In this document: positions 45,440-57,100 of the stretch, in pieces
How the letters are laid out: each line of letters opens with the position of its first letter
How positions within the stretch are numbered: the stretch's first letter is position 1
Assembly (NCBI GenBank): GCA_014529385.2
Contig: CM043970.1
Coordinates: 45,538,279-45,602,278, forward strand
Direction: 5' to 3'
Length of the DNA: 64,000 nt
Origin: Adiantum capillus-veneris
Lineage: Eukaryota > Streptophyta > Polypodiopsida > Polypodiales > Pteridaceae
Program-made: the position numbers and the translations under genes
Notes under the pieces: generated by a model
Database searches by the model: none
The model's input: only the letters and a program-made list of their open reading frames with translations
Told to the model about the DNA's origin: nothing

Positions 45440-48400
45440 TGTGAGTGCATCCACTATGTTCTCTGACTATGAATCTTCACCAAGTCAAGCTTTTTGTTTT
45501 CCAAGCACTCGCAAGTGAAGTGATCATGCACATCAATGTGTTTTGTTCTTGAATGGAACACCAGATTCTTGGCCAAAGCAATAGCACTCTGACTGTCACA
45601 GTGAAGAACTAGCAATTTGTGCTCTAATCCAAGATATCCCACTAGGCGAGCAAGCCATATAGCTTCCTTGCATGCTTCCCTCAAAGCAACATACTCAGCC
45701 TCTATAGTGGAAATCGACGTACAATCTTGAAGAACGGATCTCCAAGAGATAGCAGAACCAACAAATGTGTAAATCCAACCTATCATTCATCTACTTGTAT
45801 CAACACAGCCTGCATAATCATTATCCACATATCCCTTGATGGATAGATCTCCAAGACCATAGCATAACTGTATATTCGGATGTGCCACTCAAGTATCTAA
45901 GAATTGACATGACAACATCCCAATGCTTTTTACTAGGTTTAGACATAAATCTGCTGACAACTCCCACTGCATGTGCAATGTCAAGTCTCATAGCCACCAT
46001 GGCATATACGAGGTTGCCACAAGCTGAAGCATAAGGAACCTTAGCCATCGCAACTTTTTCTTCAGCAAAATTGGAACAATCGTTCTTGCTAAGTTTCAAA
46101 TATGCAGGCAATAGGGTATTCAATGCCTTCCCCTTCTGCAGGTTGAAACGCTCGAGAAATTTATGCACATAATCCTTCTGAGATAAGTATGCCAATCTCT
46201 TCTTACAATCTTGAGTATGCGCATACCCAAAATGTGATTTGCATTTCCCAAATCTTTCATGTCAAACTGACTCTTCAGCTTCATTTTGAGGTTAGCAATG
46301 TCCTTCTTTGAATGACCAGCAATGAGCATGTAATCCACATAAAGAATATGCATAATTAGTTGTCCATTGGGTTTTCTTTTCACATAAAGACATGGATCCT
46401 CAATACTGCGCTTATAGCCTTGGGAACGCATAAATGCATCAAATTTTTGATACCATTGTCTGGATGATTGCTTCAAGCCATAGAGACTTTTCAAAAGCTT
46501 ACAGAATAAATGTTCCTTGCCCTTTAGCACAAACCCTTCATGTTGTTGCATATAAATCTCCTCATCAAGGTCTCCATGTAAGAAAGTTATAATGACATCC
46601 ATTTGCTCAAGCTCCAAATCTTCAGTGGCAACCAAAGCAAGCAATATTCTCAGTGTCGTCATCTTGACCACTGGAGAAAAGATTTCTTGAAAATCTATAC
46701 CATATTCTTGCTTGAAACCTTTGGCCACTAAGCGAGCTTTGTAGTTTTTGGCTAGCATGGCCTCTTTGTAACAAGATGACTCACCACTATTTGTCAGCAA
46801 TACAAAATCCAGGTCAGGAACAAAATGGTTTGGTGGATTTGAGGCTCTCTAAGACCTTTTCTGCTGACTAGTACTAGCTTGCTCAGTTTCTCTAGTGACA
46901 CGAGCATTCACTTAGGGCATAACTGGCTCATGAGATGTCTGCAAAGGAGGTGATACATCGAAAAATGTCGCTTTTCGGAATTCTACCTCTTTCTCTGGTT
47001 GTTTATGCATCTTAGCCTCATTGAAGACTACATCACTGATACGGATAACTGATCGACTCTCAGGATCCCATAAACAATAGCCAAACTGACCATCATGTCC
47101 ATAGCCTATAAAGATGTATTTTCTAGATTTGGGATCAAGCTTTCCACGAAGTTCTTTAGGAACATGTGCGTAAGCCTCACAACCAAACGTCCTGAGCTTG
47201 TCATAAGACAACTTATGTCCTGACCATAATTCCTCAGGCACACTAAATTGTAAAGAATCATGTGGCGATCTATTGATCAAGTAAACCGCCATATAAAGTG
47301 CTTCAGCCCAAAAACCTTGGGTCAAATTAGCTTGTGGAAGCATAGACATAATCCTCTCTTGGATGGTCCTATTCATCCTCTCAGCAACACCATTCTGTGC
47401 AGGGGTGTAGGGAGTTGTGAACTCACGCTTAATTCCCCTTCTTGAACAAAAATCTGCAAACTCCTTAGAAAGGTACTCTCCACCATTGTCTGAGTGCAAA
47501 GCTTTTAACTTTTGGCCAGACTGAGTCTCTACATTAGATAAGAATTTCTTGAAACAAGGAAATGTCTCATCTTTAGACTTCATAGCATAAGCCTAGACTT
47601 TACGTGTTGCATCGTCTATAAATGTGGCAAAATAAGACGCTCCACCAAGAGATATAGTGGGCATAGGGACACACACATCACTATGCACAAGCTCTAAAGG
47701 TTTACGCTCTTTCTCGAATGAACCATTAAAATAAGCACGTGTTTGCTTCCCATATTGATAGTGCTCACAGAAAGGAAATTCATAAAATGAAAGAGAAGGT
47801 AAGTAACCCGAATGAGAAAGAGTCTCCATTCCTTTCTTGGACATATGTCCTAACCGGCTATGCCACAATGCAACAGTTGGCAGCTCGGTTACAAATAGAA
47901 CATTGTTTTTGGTTGACACATAAAGAGGATAAAGGGAGCTCACTTTTGAACCTTGTGCAACCATCAAGTTGCCCTTTACAATACGCCAAGACTATTGAAA
48001 GAAAGTGACTTTGTAGCAACCAACTAAATCAAATTGCGTGTCAAAGCTGGGACATGACACACATTGTGGATCACGAAACGTACGCCATTTTCCATAACCA
48101 TAGCAATGTCACCGACACCCACAATGTCACATGCATAGTTGTCTCTAAGTGTGACAAATTCAATAGTCTCCTCATAGGTGGTAAACCACTCTCTATGCGG
48201 AGTAACGTGCAAAGAAGCACCCGAATCAAGTATCCAGGTGTGTGACACCTCACTGCTGATAAGCAATTCAACTGGCAATGAACTTTGCAATGATAGAGAT
48301 TCATGCGCATCAAAGAACACATCATCAATCTCTGTTAGTAGCATATTGATATCTTGCGCATCACAGTCATCTGAAACCACATTGATTTCTTCAATTTTTA

Positions 48401-48880
48401 CCGAGCTCTTTGACTTCTCCTCTTTACCATTGTTATCTTTACTTTGCCTTTGCCCTTATCACGCTTCCAAGCATGACAATCTTTTTTCATGTGACCAGAT
48501 TTCTCAGAATAATGGCATTGCATATTTTTATAATGTCCATGAGACTTTGACCTATCACGGGATGAGTCCCTCTTGCAGTCTTTACTTGCATCATGCTGCT
48601 TAGCACAACCCTTTCTTTGCTTCCCATCTTTCTGCACATAGTGAATTTTGCCATGATACAAGCTACCCATAGACTTTTGTCGCATTTCTTAAGACAAAAG
48701 AGAACTAGTAATATCATTATACACTAGTGTACCATTAGGTGCAGAGTTACTTATCGCGGTGTAAAATATATCCCATGATGGAGGCAATGAGAAAAGCAAA
48801 AAGATAGCTTTCATCTCATCATCCATATTCATGCGCTGCACACGTATCAAAACAAACAAATCACTTCTTTATGTCATAGA
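45440..48880 (-). pseudogene. Copia-D gag-pol remnant, broken
   Basis: Gag end with a damaged zinc knuckle CHYSEKSGHMKKDC (second Cys replaced by Ser, near 48516-48475); protease LDSGASLHVTPH (48240-48200); gag-pre-integrase WHSRLGHMSKKG; integrase HSDVCVPM, HSDNGGEYLS, PYTPAQNGVAERMN, FGCEAYAHVP (47583-46912); reverse transcriptase from 46800, where the segment between EAMLA and KNYKARLVAKGF lacks the usual KWVYK block; box YVDY (46330-46341) instead of YVDD; RNase H (45786-45454) with STIEAEYVAL and TKHIDVHDHF. Frames change several times. Confidence 0.85.
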
Positions 48881-48900
48881 CATCATGCGCTTTAAGTGAC

Positions 48901-50590
48901 ATCTTTGCAAACTATAAGCCCAAATTTTTTTGCAAAATTTCAACAGTCTCCTTTTTTTTTGGGAGCAAACCTCAACCAAAACAGAGACCAAAAGTGCCAA
49001 GAAATGTAACCAAATGCATAAAAGGGTATCTATGACCAAATAGCAGAACAACTGAGAGTATAGCTATGCATAAACTGTCAAACTGACATACCAAAAGCCA
49101 TCATGAGCACTCTCTATACATATCCTATGGCGAGGCCACGAAGGTGGATCTCCAGCTACCTGTATCACCGAAAGTATCTCCACATTTGAGAATATCCCAA
49201 CTCAAGAAAACCTCACCACGACCCTCTCAACATATGATATGCAACAAACGTATAGCCAAGTCTTAGAAATGGGCTATCTTCTGAACCAAGTCTCATAAAT
49301 GGTCGGGACTGCCATACAAGCCAAATATAGCTCCACAAAAGTGTACGTTGGTAGTACCCACAAATAATGTACAATCCTCACTACTAATCACAGGATATGT
49401 GCAGAAACAGATGCCAAAAAAAAGTGCAAGCAATGTGCCAAAAAACTCCCACCCGATGAGAACTCTAGGAGTAGACCAAAATTGCGGTCTAATCTTGCGA
49501 AGAAACGCTCTCAAAAGAGCATACCAGTCATGTACATAACATCCATAGCGTATGGCAAATCAGAAAAAATCATCAAATCCAAACTCTAGAATCAATTGTG
49601 CATAAAATAGTCTAGTCAAGCAAGCCTGCTAACGACCTAGACACTTATACCATGCCAAGATCTCAATGCATGAAACTTGTGTGCATAAAGGTCCAAAATC
49701 ATCACCAAAATGCTCGTAGAAGATAACCTCTGTATCTTATCTGATGTCGAGAAAACTATGCCAAAAATTGATGCATAAACGACCAAAATCTGAGATGCAA
49801 CCACTGCCAAAAATATGGCACCTGTAAAACTGTGTATGGCTGAGAATTCTTATAACGTTATTAAAAAACTTAGTATTTTTGTGTAGTTTGAGCTATCATC
49901 TATTGACGGTTACACTCTGTTTCATATACCCCTTAACACATATCTATAGGGATATGTGAATTTATATACATACTTATATGCATCAACTACAATGACATCA
50001 AAAGCATAAGGGAAGCATGGCACTAAACTCAATTTGCATTATACAACATTATTCATGTAGAAAAAGTTATTTGAATCAGTAGCTCAAATTTGAGACATTA
50101 ACGTTAAAGAATTGGCTATATCAACACTCATGAAAAAAATCTACAATAATCAAAAACAAATTTTAGAATTGAAGGGACCTCAAAATAGTGTGGTGTTTAG
50201 AAACACCAAGATAGAAAATAAAATCCAATTCACATATTTATATGGATCCAAGTATTTTACAACTCATCCAAGGAAATGATACTATGTCAAGAGGCTCAAT
50301 GACTATAAATACATCATTAAACTTTGTGTTTTCTCATGTATTGCTCGAATATGTACAAGGTTTCTCTATCACAAGCTGCTTCATTTACCAACATATTGCA
50401 AGTATACTCTCATTTGTCCCTTGCATAGATTCAACCAAGTAACCATGCAGTCATTGTTCTCTCCAAAAAACTTTCAAGCTCTTCTATTGATTGATTCCAC
50501 ATTTTTGGAAAAATCAAGTAGGTTCCGGGCATATTCCACATTACAGTGTAAAGGGCCTCGTAAAAAATTAAGGTATTATTTCCATCCAAA
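48901..50590. other. AT-rich DNA, no gene recognised
   Basis: 48950-49850 has a recurrent CCAAAA/TGCCAAAA wording and might be old leader sequence of Copia-D, but nothing proves it. 49900-50560 is AT-rich without a recognised feature. At 50556-50607 a 23-bp unit (AAATTAAGGTATTATTTCCATCC) is tandemly doubled. Confidence 0.45.
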
Positions 50591-51114
50591 TTAAGGTATT
50601 ATTTCATCCAAATCATGAAAAATTCTCCATGCTACATTCAACTTCTTGTGGTATACAAATCGATATCCAATTAGGAGATCTGTCTTTTGGCATGCTGCCT
50701 GTCCTGCTATGACATTAAATTTTTGATGGTGTTGTGGAAAGCATAACTCAAGAATATGACGAGTCCTTTGCGATCTATTAGTGCTCCAAATCCACACCTC
50801 AAACCATTGCATGCAAAAATCAAGGAAAGTGAATGCATCTTTGCGAATAAAATGCCACACATTTGTACTCTCTTCAACGAGATGCATATGTTTTCCCCAA
50901 TCTGGGCATACATCACCATGTTGCATTTCAATGGTCTTAAGTAAAACACCATTGAGTTCAAGGATCAATACTCTTCTTTGTTTCCGTATAGTATATGAGG
51001 GTGGTGGAATTAGTTTCCTTCTAGGCCTATGAGTCCTCAATGACATGTGCCACCTCAATAGTAAATGCTTTGTACATTTGAAATCAAATTTATATGCTTC
51101 AGAATCTCCTGTTC
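50591..51114 (-). pseudogene. FCP1/NIF-like phosphatase-type domain, partial (paralogue 2)
   Basis: The exon begins after a strong 3' splice site (T8-GGAACAG, minus, near 51115) and is open to the stop at 50591. It reads VLILELNGVLLKTI (about 50979-50938), then FIRKDAFTFLDFCMQWFEVWIWS (FCP1 motif between catalytic segments) and HILELCF. FCP1/NIF proteins are HAD-type Ser phosphatases whose nucleophile is the first Asp of DxDxT/V; here that position is Glu (ELNGV), so catalysis is doubtful. The C-terminal LLVDDSP half is missing. It is followed by the 23-bp duplication. Paralogous to the domain at 51584-52615. Partial gene or relic. Confidence 0.55.
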
Positions 51115-51583
51115 CAAAAAAAAGGCATGATGGTCAATGGAAGAGATATTATTTTCAATTAACACACTGTGCACCAACATTATCCATGATATATATAGAC
51201 TTAAACCTTGAGAAGACAACAAAAGAAAATATTTTTCTTCAATACACAGAAGAAATCTTGTACAAAGAGCTCCAACCACAAAGATAAAAGAGAGACTTCT
51301 TTTCCAAGGTTTAATAACATCTAGTTGATGAAATATAAAAGTGTACATATTTGGTTCATCTTCAAATAATTGGACCCAACAAATTGTTTGGCCCGAATAC
51401 TAAAGCCCAACACATTGTTTTGGTCAAAATCTTCTTAACACATTTCCACCACTCTAGATGTATGTGAACATTCCAGGTGATTGAGTCAACGCGCACGCCA
51501 AGCCCTTACTGGTTGTTTTCTTCCACCTGCAATAACAAATATGCTAGATTAGATAACAATTTGATTTGATTTTTTATATTTTT

Positions 51584-52615
51584 TTATAAATCTAAAGTGA
51601 GTCCTACCCATAAGCTTAAGTAGGCCTTTTGTAACTTTGATATGTATGCTTTTGCTGCAACTCCACTTATGAAATGACCACGACCATACCCCAAGCTAGT
51701 AGCATAAGCAACAGCATGTTGATCACTCAATTTTTTTGTTTTGTGAGACAATTTTAACAAGTTCAGCTGGTTTGAAGATAATAGTGGCACACCAAACTTG
51801 GATGCCAACATAGCTAGATCCTTGCTTAAGGAGTCTACTACTTTCTTGCCCTTACTTTTTTGAACGTAACTTAACTTGCTATTGCACAATGGTAGCTGTG
51901 AAGATGCACAAGATGAGCTTTCCACTTCGACTGAATTATTGTCAAGTTCTTCCCTTAGAACTTGGACATTGAACATGCCCCATTCTTCCATAATGTCTTG
52001 AAACTTTGTAAATAGGTCATGAACCTCTGTGATTGGAGATTGTCCTAGCCGATTGAGTGAAATAACAGATCGAATGTCATCTGTATTATTTATATTTAAA
52101 AGGTATGGTAGAAGCTCATTGCAAAGAAGATAGTCAGGCCTCCCTTGAAAACTTTCAGGATATAAGCAATTATCTTTTGGGTTAATACATCCCTTGAAAG
52201 GGCTATGATCAACGAGCAATGTATTCTTTGTACTGCATAAATTCCTGCACTGATACCAAACTCTCAACAAAGGCTTAAACATAGCCTCAACATTAGGCTT
52301 ATCCAGTCTATACACTTTTCGTAGATTATGCATGTAGCAATCTTCTTGTCCCCATACCATAAAGAAATGATATTTTTTATGTGCATGCTTTTCAAGAGTG
52401 TTCACATAAGTGCAAAAATTCTTTTGTAGCATGGTGGACTAAATACCAACATGAAAGTACTGATATATCTCATCCAAAAATTCAAAACAACCCGAGCGAA
52501 CAACAATTGTGGTGCGACCAAGGTCAATTTTAACACAATCTGTACATGGATGCCTCTTGTCTTCTTTGCTGAGTAAAACTCAATTAAGATCAAGAATGAG
52601 TGCATGTTTCTTCAT
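51584..52615 (-). pseudogene. FCP1/NIF-like phosphatase-type domain (paralogue 1), two stops
   Basis: ATG at 52615 follows candidate acceptor sites (TATGCAG, CAATCAG). The frame reads KKHALILDLN, stop (TGA at 52580-52582), VLLSKED, FEFLDEIYQYFHVGI, stop (TAG near 52439), STMLQKNF, and is then open for 283 codons to 51584 with FFMVWGQEDC, NTLLVDHSPFKG (family: VDDSP), LLPYLLNI and SLNRLGQ. Stops replace residues that are Gly and Trp in relatives. The tail (KKVVDSLSKDLAML...) is not known to me. The family dephosphorylates proteins such as the RNA polymerase II tail; with the broken frame and DHS for DDS, activity here is unlikely. It may be the 3' part of the gene at 52744-58845. Confidence 0.6.
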
Positions 52616-52743
52616 GCTGATTGCATAAGCAATATTTTCTGCATACGATACAAAAGAATGATAACAATTTAAGGTTTTTGCACTTACAAATCTCAGAACA
52701 AGGGACCATATATTTGCAGCACACAATTGTAAATTGCACACGT

Positions 52744-53556
52744 TTATTTATGTCTCATACTCCCATACTCATCTATAACGATGTCTCCTAAAAGTGATTG
52801 AATTTCTCTATTGATGTGGGAAGATTGAAAGACTAGTCTATCTCCATCTCTCTCAAAAGAATATAAGCTTCCAAGTGGCCTACGTTTTTGTGCATCAGGA
52901 CGTAGCTCCTCAACGTTGATGTCTACTTGTGGCACACTGGATCCTTGATTTTGAATGTCAATTTCACCTGCAAAGACAACATAATAGAATTTTGTATTAT
53001 CTTCTAAAAAGGGCCATACCTATACTAATCACATTGAAAAAATAAGTACATTTGTTTTTCTCACCAACTTCAATCCCTTGCTCCCTTTCTTGAATGCTTT
53101 GGACTTTGTTTGTATTTCGTGTCGCTTTCCTGTCTCTTTGTAAATTTTTTCTTGTATGTCCTTGGTTGCAAGAGTTGCTTGGAGCTCTTCATTGGCTTCA
53201 CCCTTTTTCTCACTACCCTCTGCATCCTCATCTCTTTGAGGCATGTTGTTAGTGTCGTGTGAAGGTTTTGGAGAATTTTGCACAACAAAATCACTTTGAT
53301 GCTCTACTATCACCATCTCCTCTTCACTATTCCTAATGTCGCTTTCATGAATTTGGGTCTCTCCAATCATAGGTAGCATGTTCTCGCTCTCTTTAGTCAT
53401 GTCATTTGAAGTTTTTTGAGAGGTTTGTTCTACAAGATCACTTTTGTGCTCTACAAGATCACCTTTATGAAATTGGGTCTCTCCAACAATCGTGGGTAGC
53501 ACTTGTGCTGCTTGAGATATGTTATCTTCATCTTCTATTTTGTTGTCTTCATCTGA
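52744..53556 (-). pseudogene. Two exons of an acidic linker protein
   Basis: Upstream exon: acceptor TTTCATCTTTCAG at about 53557, open frame to a donor-like GTGAGA near 53063. It is rich in Glu/Asp/Lys with two imperfect repeats (GETQFHKGDLVEHKSDLVEQ and GETQIHESD...VEHQSDFVVQ). Downstream exon: acceptor GTCTTTGCAG at about 52972, frame GEIDIQNQGS...RRPLGSLYSFERDGDRLVF to the stop at 52744. The intron between them is about 90 bp. Together they look like part of a multi-exon gene reading toward the phosphatase-like domain. No domain recognised. Listed as pseudogene because neighbouring exons are broken. Confidence 0.45.
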
Positions 53557-53639
53557 AAGATGAAAAAAGCCAAATTTTTACCTATTTAGAAAATAGTCTA
53601 GTGGATTTTCAATAACCATAGAATCCATTTCATTTCCAT

Positions 53640-55090
53640 CATCTAACCCATACGTTTTATGCTAGAAAGGCTCCATTTAGCACATTAACACAAAAATGCT
53701 CACCTAGAATGATACCTAAAGCACATTTGAAAGTGAGGCTTAATCTTTTTTTTCAAGCCTAAAACTTAAGTCTCAAAATTTATGCTTATGTTTGAAGTTT
53801 AAAATGTAAGCCCTAAGCCCCTTTTAGTCTTCATCATTCACTATGTGAAAACCTTTTATATTATGTACACTCAAGACCTATTTATAAAACCCCTTATCTA
53901 TGAATTTATCAAGGTATCATCCAATTTTCTTTATAATCTATAAGTATTTTGTTATTTGTAACATTTTTTTGCTACAATGCTCATGAGACTGGACTCATAT
54001 GATAGTGCTACACTAACATACAAAGGCAAGGCTCGAACTTAAGTTCTCGATCCTGCAAAATAAATTTCAGTTTCTTGTTATAGATTACGACTCTTTCTTA
54101 ACATATGTAATCGCTACAATAGGATATGAAATTGTGAGCTTCACTTGGAAGTACTGAGGTAGGATTCTATGACAAGGACTTTTGTCGTTGAAACTCATAC
54201 ACATGATCACGTGATGCTCACCTAATATGCTACCTATTTCACATTTGGAGGTGAGACTCAAACTTAAGTTAATGCCTAAAGCTTAAGTCTTAACCTTAAG
54301 CTTATGTTTCAAGTGTAAGGCTTAAGTCTCAAGCCATGTCTAGTCTCAACGCATTCACTATGCATAAAATTATTATATTGTGCACATCTAGGGCCTATTC
54401 AAAAAACCTCTTAACTATGAATTTTTCAAGGTATGATCCTTTTTACTTCATGATTCGTAAGTATTGCTATTTGGAAGATTATATTACTACAATGCTCTTG
54501 AGATTGGCCTAACATGGTAGTGCTCATGAGCTCGGCCTCACATGGTAGTGCTACACTAACATGTGGAGGCAAGGTTCAAACTTAAGTTCAAGCCTACAAA
54601 CTAAATTTCAATGCCTTGTTAGGTACAAAGACATTATGAGTTTCACATAACATATGCAAGTGCTACACTAGGATATGGAATTTCAAGTCTCACTTAGAAC
54701 AACTCAGCCAGGACTTTTGTGATTGAAGTTCATACACAAGTGCTTCACTATCTCTCCTTGTTAGGCTTGACCTTAAGTTTGAGCCTCATTAGTGTTTGGT
54801 AATGCTTCATTATTGTCTCACCAAAACCAAAATTTCTTACTCTTAATACACATCCGTATGTTAGCTATATTGGCACTTTAAATAAAAAACATGTGCTTTG
54901 TGATGGCTCAAACTCAAGTTTGATCCCCCCCATCAATTTTTAAAACAACAACAATTAAATCTAATTAAAATGACATACTTTTAGATAAAGACACAAGATA
55001 GTATTAAGAAAATAGTGTTTGAAGGACCTAAAGTATCACAATTGATCAATTCAATACACTATCCTGCCTTTTTACACTTTAGGAGTCTGT
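53640..55090. repeat. Long tandem duplication (~520-bp unit) with AACTTAAGTT motifs
   Basis: 53694-54060 and 54216-54600 are homologous in order: TGCTCACCTA.AAT, CACATTTG.A.GTGAG, TTCACTATG, CTATGAATTT.TCAAGG, AGTGCTACACTAACAT, then GGCAAGG.TC.AACTTAAGTTC. It carries the same CTTAAG-centred palindrome as the array at 58.9-61.6 kb. It lies between the acidic exons and the methyltransferase-like segment and may be intronic. Confidence 0.75.
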
Positions 55091-55301
55091 TGGTACATGA
55101 TAATGGCATGCATCATTAAACCTAGTATAAAAAATACTCTAAGAAGCATTCACACCTTTTTCATCAGCTACGACAATGTCTTGGGGGGCTCTATCATTCT
55201 CTTGTGCATCCTCATTGCCTGCATCATCATCCTCATTATCTTCATCATTTTCTTTTGTACACTCAACATCCACAACTGGACTCATTTCTCCAACATTGTC
55301 T

Positions 55302-55316
55302 CCCCCCCCCCCCCCC
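55302..55316. repeat. C15/G15 homopolymer at a frame change
   Basis: 15 C on plus. The minus frame upstream (SEVQEATNFDHQ) and the acidic frame downstream (VDVECTKENDEDNEDDD) join only if the tract length differs by one or two bases, so this is either a real slip or a sequence error. Confidence 0.85.
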
Positions 55317-55783
55317 TTGATGATCAAAATTCGTAGCTTCTTGAACTTCACTATCATCCATGTTGTCTACGTTATCATTGTCTTCATTTCCATCAATATC
55401 CTCTCCACTGCTTTGTTGCTCATCGATGTCAAGATTGTTAAGGTCTTCTTTTTCTTTATCATTGAGCTCCACTGTTTGTCTCGCAAGTGATGCTTGACTT
55501 GCACAACACCACTCTTGCAAGGACGGATCGCTCTCCAAAAGACTAGAGCATTGAAATTCTAACTCCATTGCTTCAAAATCATCTTTACATAGAGCAATTG
55601 CCCTTCTCTTCTTCGACAAGATTTGCTCCAGCACAACTCCACCGTAGAAAATTTCCAAAACATAGCTTTGCTCAGGACAAAACCCTGTGATGATAAGGCC
55701 ATCAATGAAGTTTCTATCAATAAATTCATGACCTTGCCACAAGAGCCTGAGAAAAAGACTCTTTTTGTATGAGCTTTGACAAC

Positions 55784-56272
55784 CTCAAAGCTATCAACCT
55801 TGCTAACAGAAAGAGCAACCATTGCAGAGTCCACATTTCCATCTATCCATGAGTCATCTCTTGTTGCTTGGATATTTCCATATTCAATATGGACCTTAGT
55901 TGACTGGCTAGAAACCCCTTCAACAAGCATTCCGATATTGATGAAATCAATGAAACACACTAGCACATATTCGTATTGTGCATTCAATGTGTTTAGATTG
56001 AGTGCCAAATTTGCAAAGAAATTTGGCACTCAAAGCTATCAACCTTGATAACAAAAAGAGAAACCATTGCAAAGTCCACATTTCCATCTATCCATGAGTC
56101 ATCTCTTGTTGCTTGGATATTTCCATATTCAATATGGACCTTAGTTGACTGGCTAGAAACCCCTTCAACAAGCATTCCGATATTGATGAAATCAATGAAA
56201 CACACTAGCACATATTCGTATTGTGCATTCAGTGTGTTTAGATTGAGTGCCAAATTTGCAAAGAAATGTATA
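55784..56272. repeat. 245-bp tandem duplication inside the methyltransferase-like segment
   Basis: CTCAAAGCTATCAACCTTG starts at 55784 and at 56029. About 240 bp following each are almost identical, with roughly a dozen differences at most. The unit is not a multiple of three, so it breaks the reading frame. It is a recent event. Confidence 0.93.
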
Positions 56273-57100
56273 GAGAGCTTTTCTTTAGTACCATGAAGAT
56301 CCAAGATGACCAATTAAAATGGTACATGCTCTGTACTGCAAAAGTCTTTGATCTTCCCCATATCAAAGCCCACCCCCTTGATTCTCCATGGAATAGACTC
56401 ATCTTGAGATATTATGTCCATATTAGCTCTATAAAGATGATTGAGGAGAGTTACTACACTTTTTGGAAGTGAGGGTGGAGTCTTCTTTGCTCTGTTGAGG
56501 GAGTCCTTGACATAGTACTGGCTATAGCTCGTCATTTGATTGTACTCATGCTCTCTTAGCTTGTACTTCTCACAAACTTGCTCCCAAGATAAATTTTCCC
56601 TTGTCAAATAAAAGAAGAATGATATTATTGCTTCTTTCATAACTCGATCTGTTTTTAGCTTCCAAGCCATCTCATCCATGTCCATTCTATGAGGGGTATG
56701 CTTGCCCTTCTTTAGCAAGATGGTTTTGTCCAGGATTGCATTTTGTAGTTCAAGAACTTCTTTACTCTCGAGGCCTAAAATGCACCTGAACAATGTAGGT
56801 GCCAGTGCTATTGTGCCAGGTGCTTGTCGAATCTGACCACCCTTCATAGTTAGAAATTTAGGATTTTTGTTGGAACCTTCATCAATTGTTTCTCCCTTTG
56901 TATTTGGTAGCAAGCCTCGAGCATATTGTCTCATGATCTTGACCCAATTCTTCCATATCTTCTCATCACACATAGAAGCAAATGCAAGTCGGTCTTTACA
57001 AATCCCTTTTGAAGTGTGTGCTCTGTTGTCTCAACAAAGGTTTGCAAAATTGAAAATTCCAACATCAATGTTGACAAGGCTCTAACTTGTCGGATTGAGA

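Larger units (their letters stand above)
45112..48900 (-). mobile_element. Copia-D, 5'-truncated Ty1/copia element
   Basis: A 3' LTR (45112-45321), polypurine tract AAGTGGGAGAT, then RNase H, reverse transcriptase, integrase, protease and part of gag in order up to about 48900 on the minus strand. No second LTR or primer site was found to the right, so the 5' part is lost or too diverged to see. Confidence 0.87.
55160..57100 (-). pseudogene. DNA methyltransferase-like segment, decayed
   Basis: From 5': a helical region (56973-56314; MCDEKIWKNWVKIMRQYARG, LTRENLSWEQVCEKYKLRE), a stop at 56316, LVILDLHGTKEKLSIHF, a beta-rich part (NAQYEYVLVCFIDF), a frame change near 55745, then EFIDRNFIDGLI...SYVLEIFYGGVVLEQIL and RRAIALCKDDFEA (about 55700-55590). 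The last block resembles motif I of beta-class N4/N6 DNA methyltransferases (FxGxG plus a downstream acidic strand), which lies C-terminal to the catalytic DPPY. DPPY itself is not seen; LDLHG stands where it might be. An acidic tail follows, through a 15-base G tract. Assigned by motif resemblance only; a Rossmann fold of another kind is possible. Confidence 0.42.

Noticed and set aside
48901-49860. 5' LTR of Copia-D
   Set aside because: No match to the 210-bp LTR and no primer-site complement was found here.
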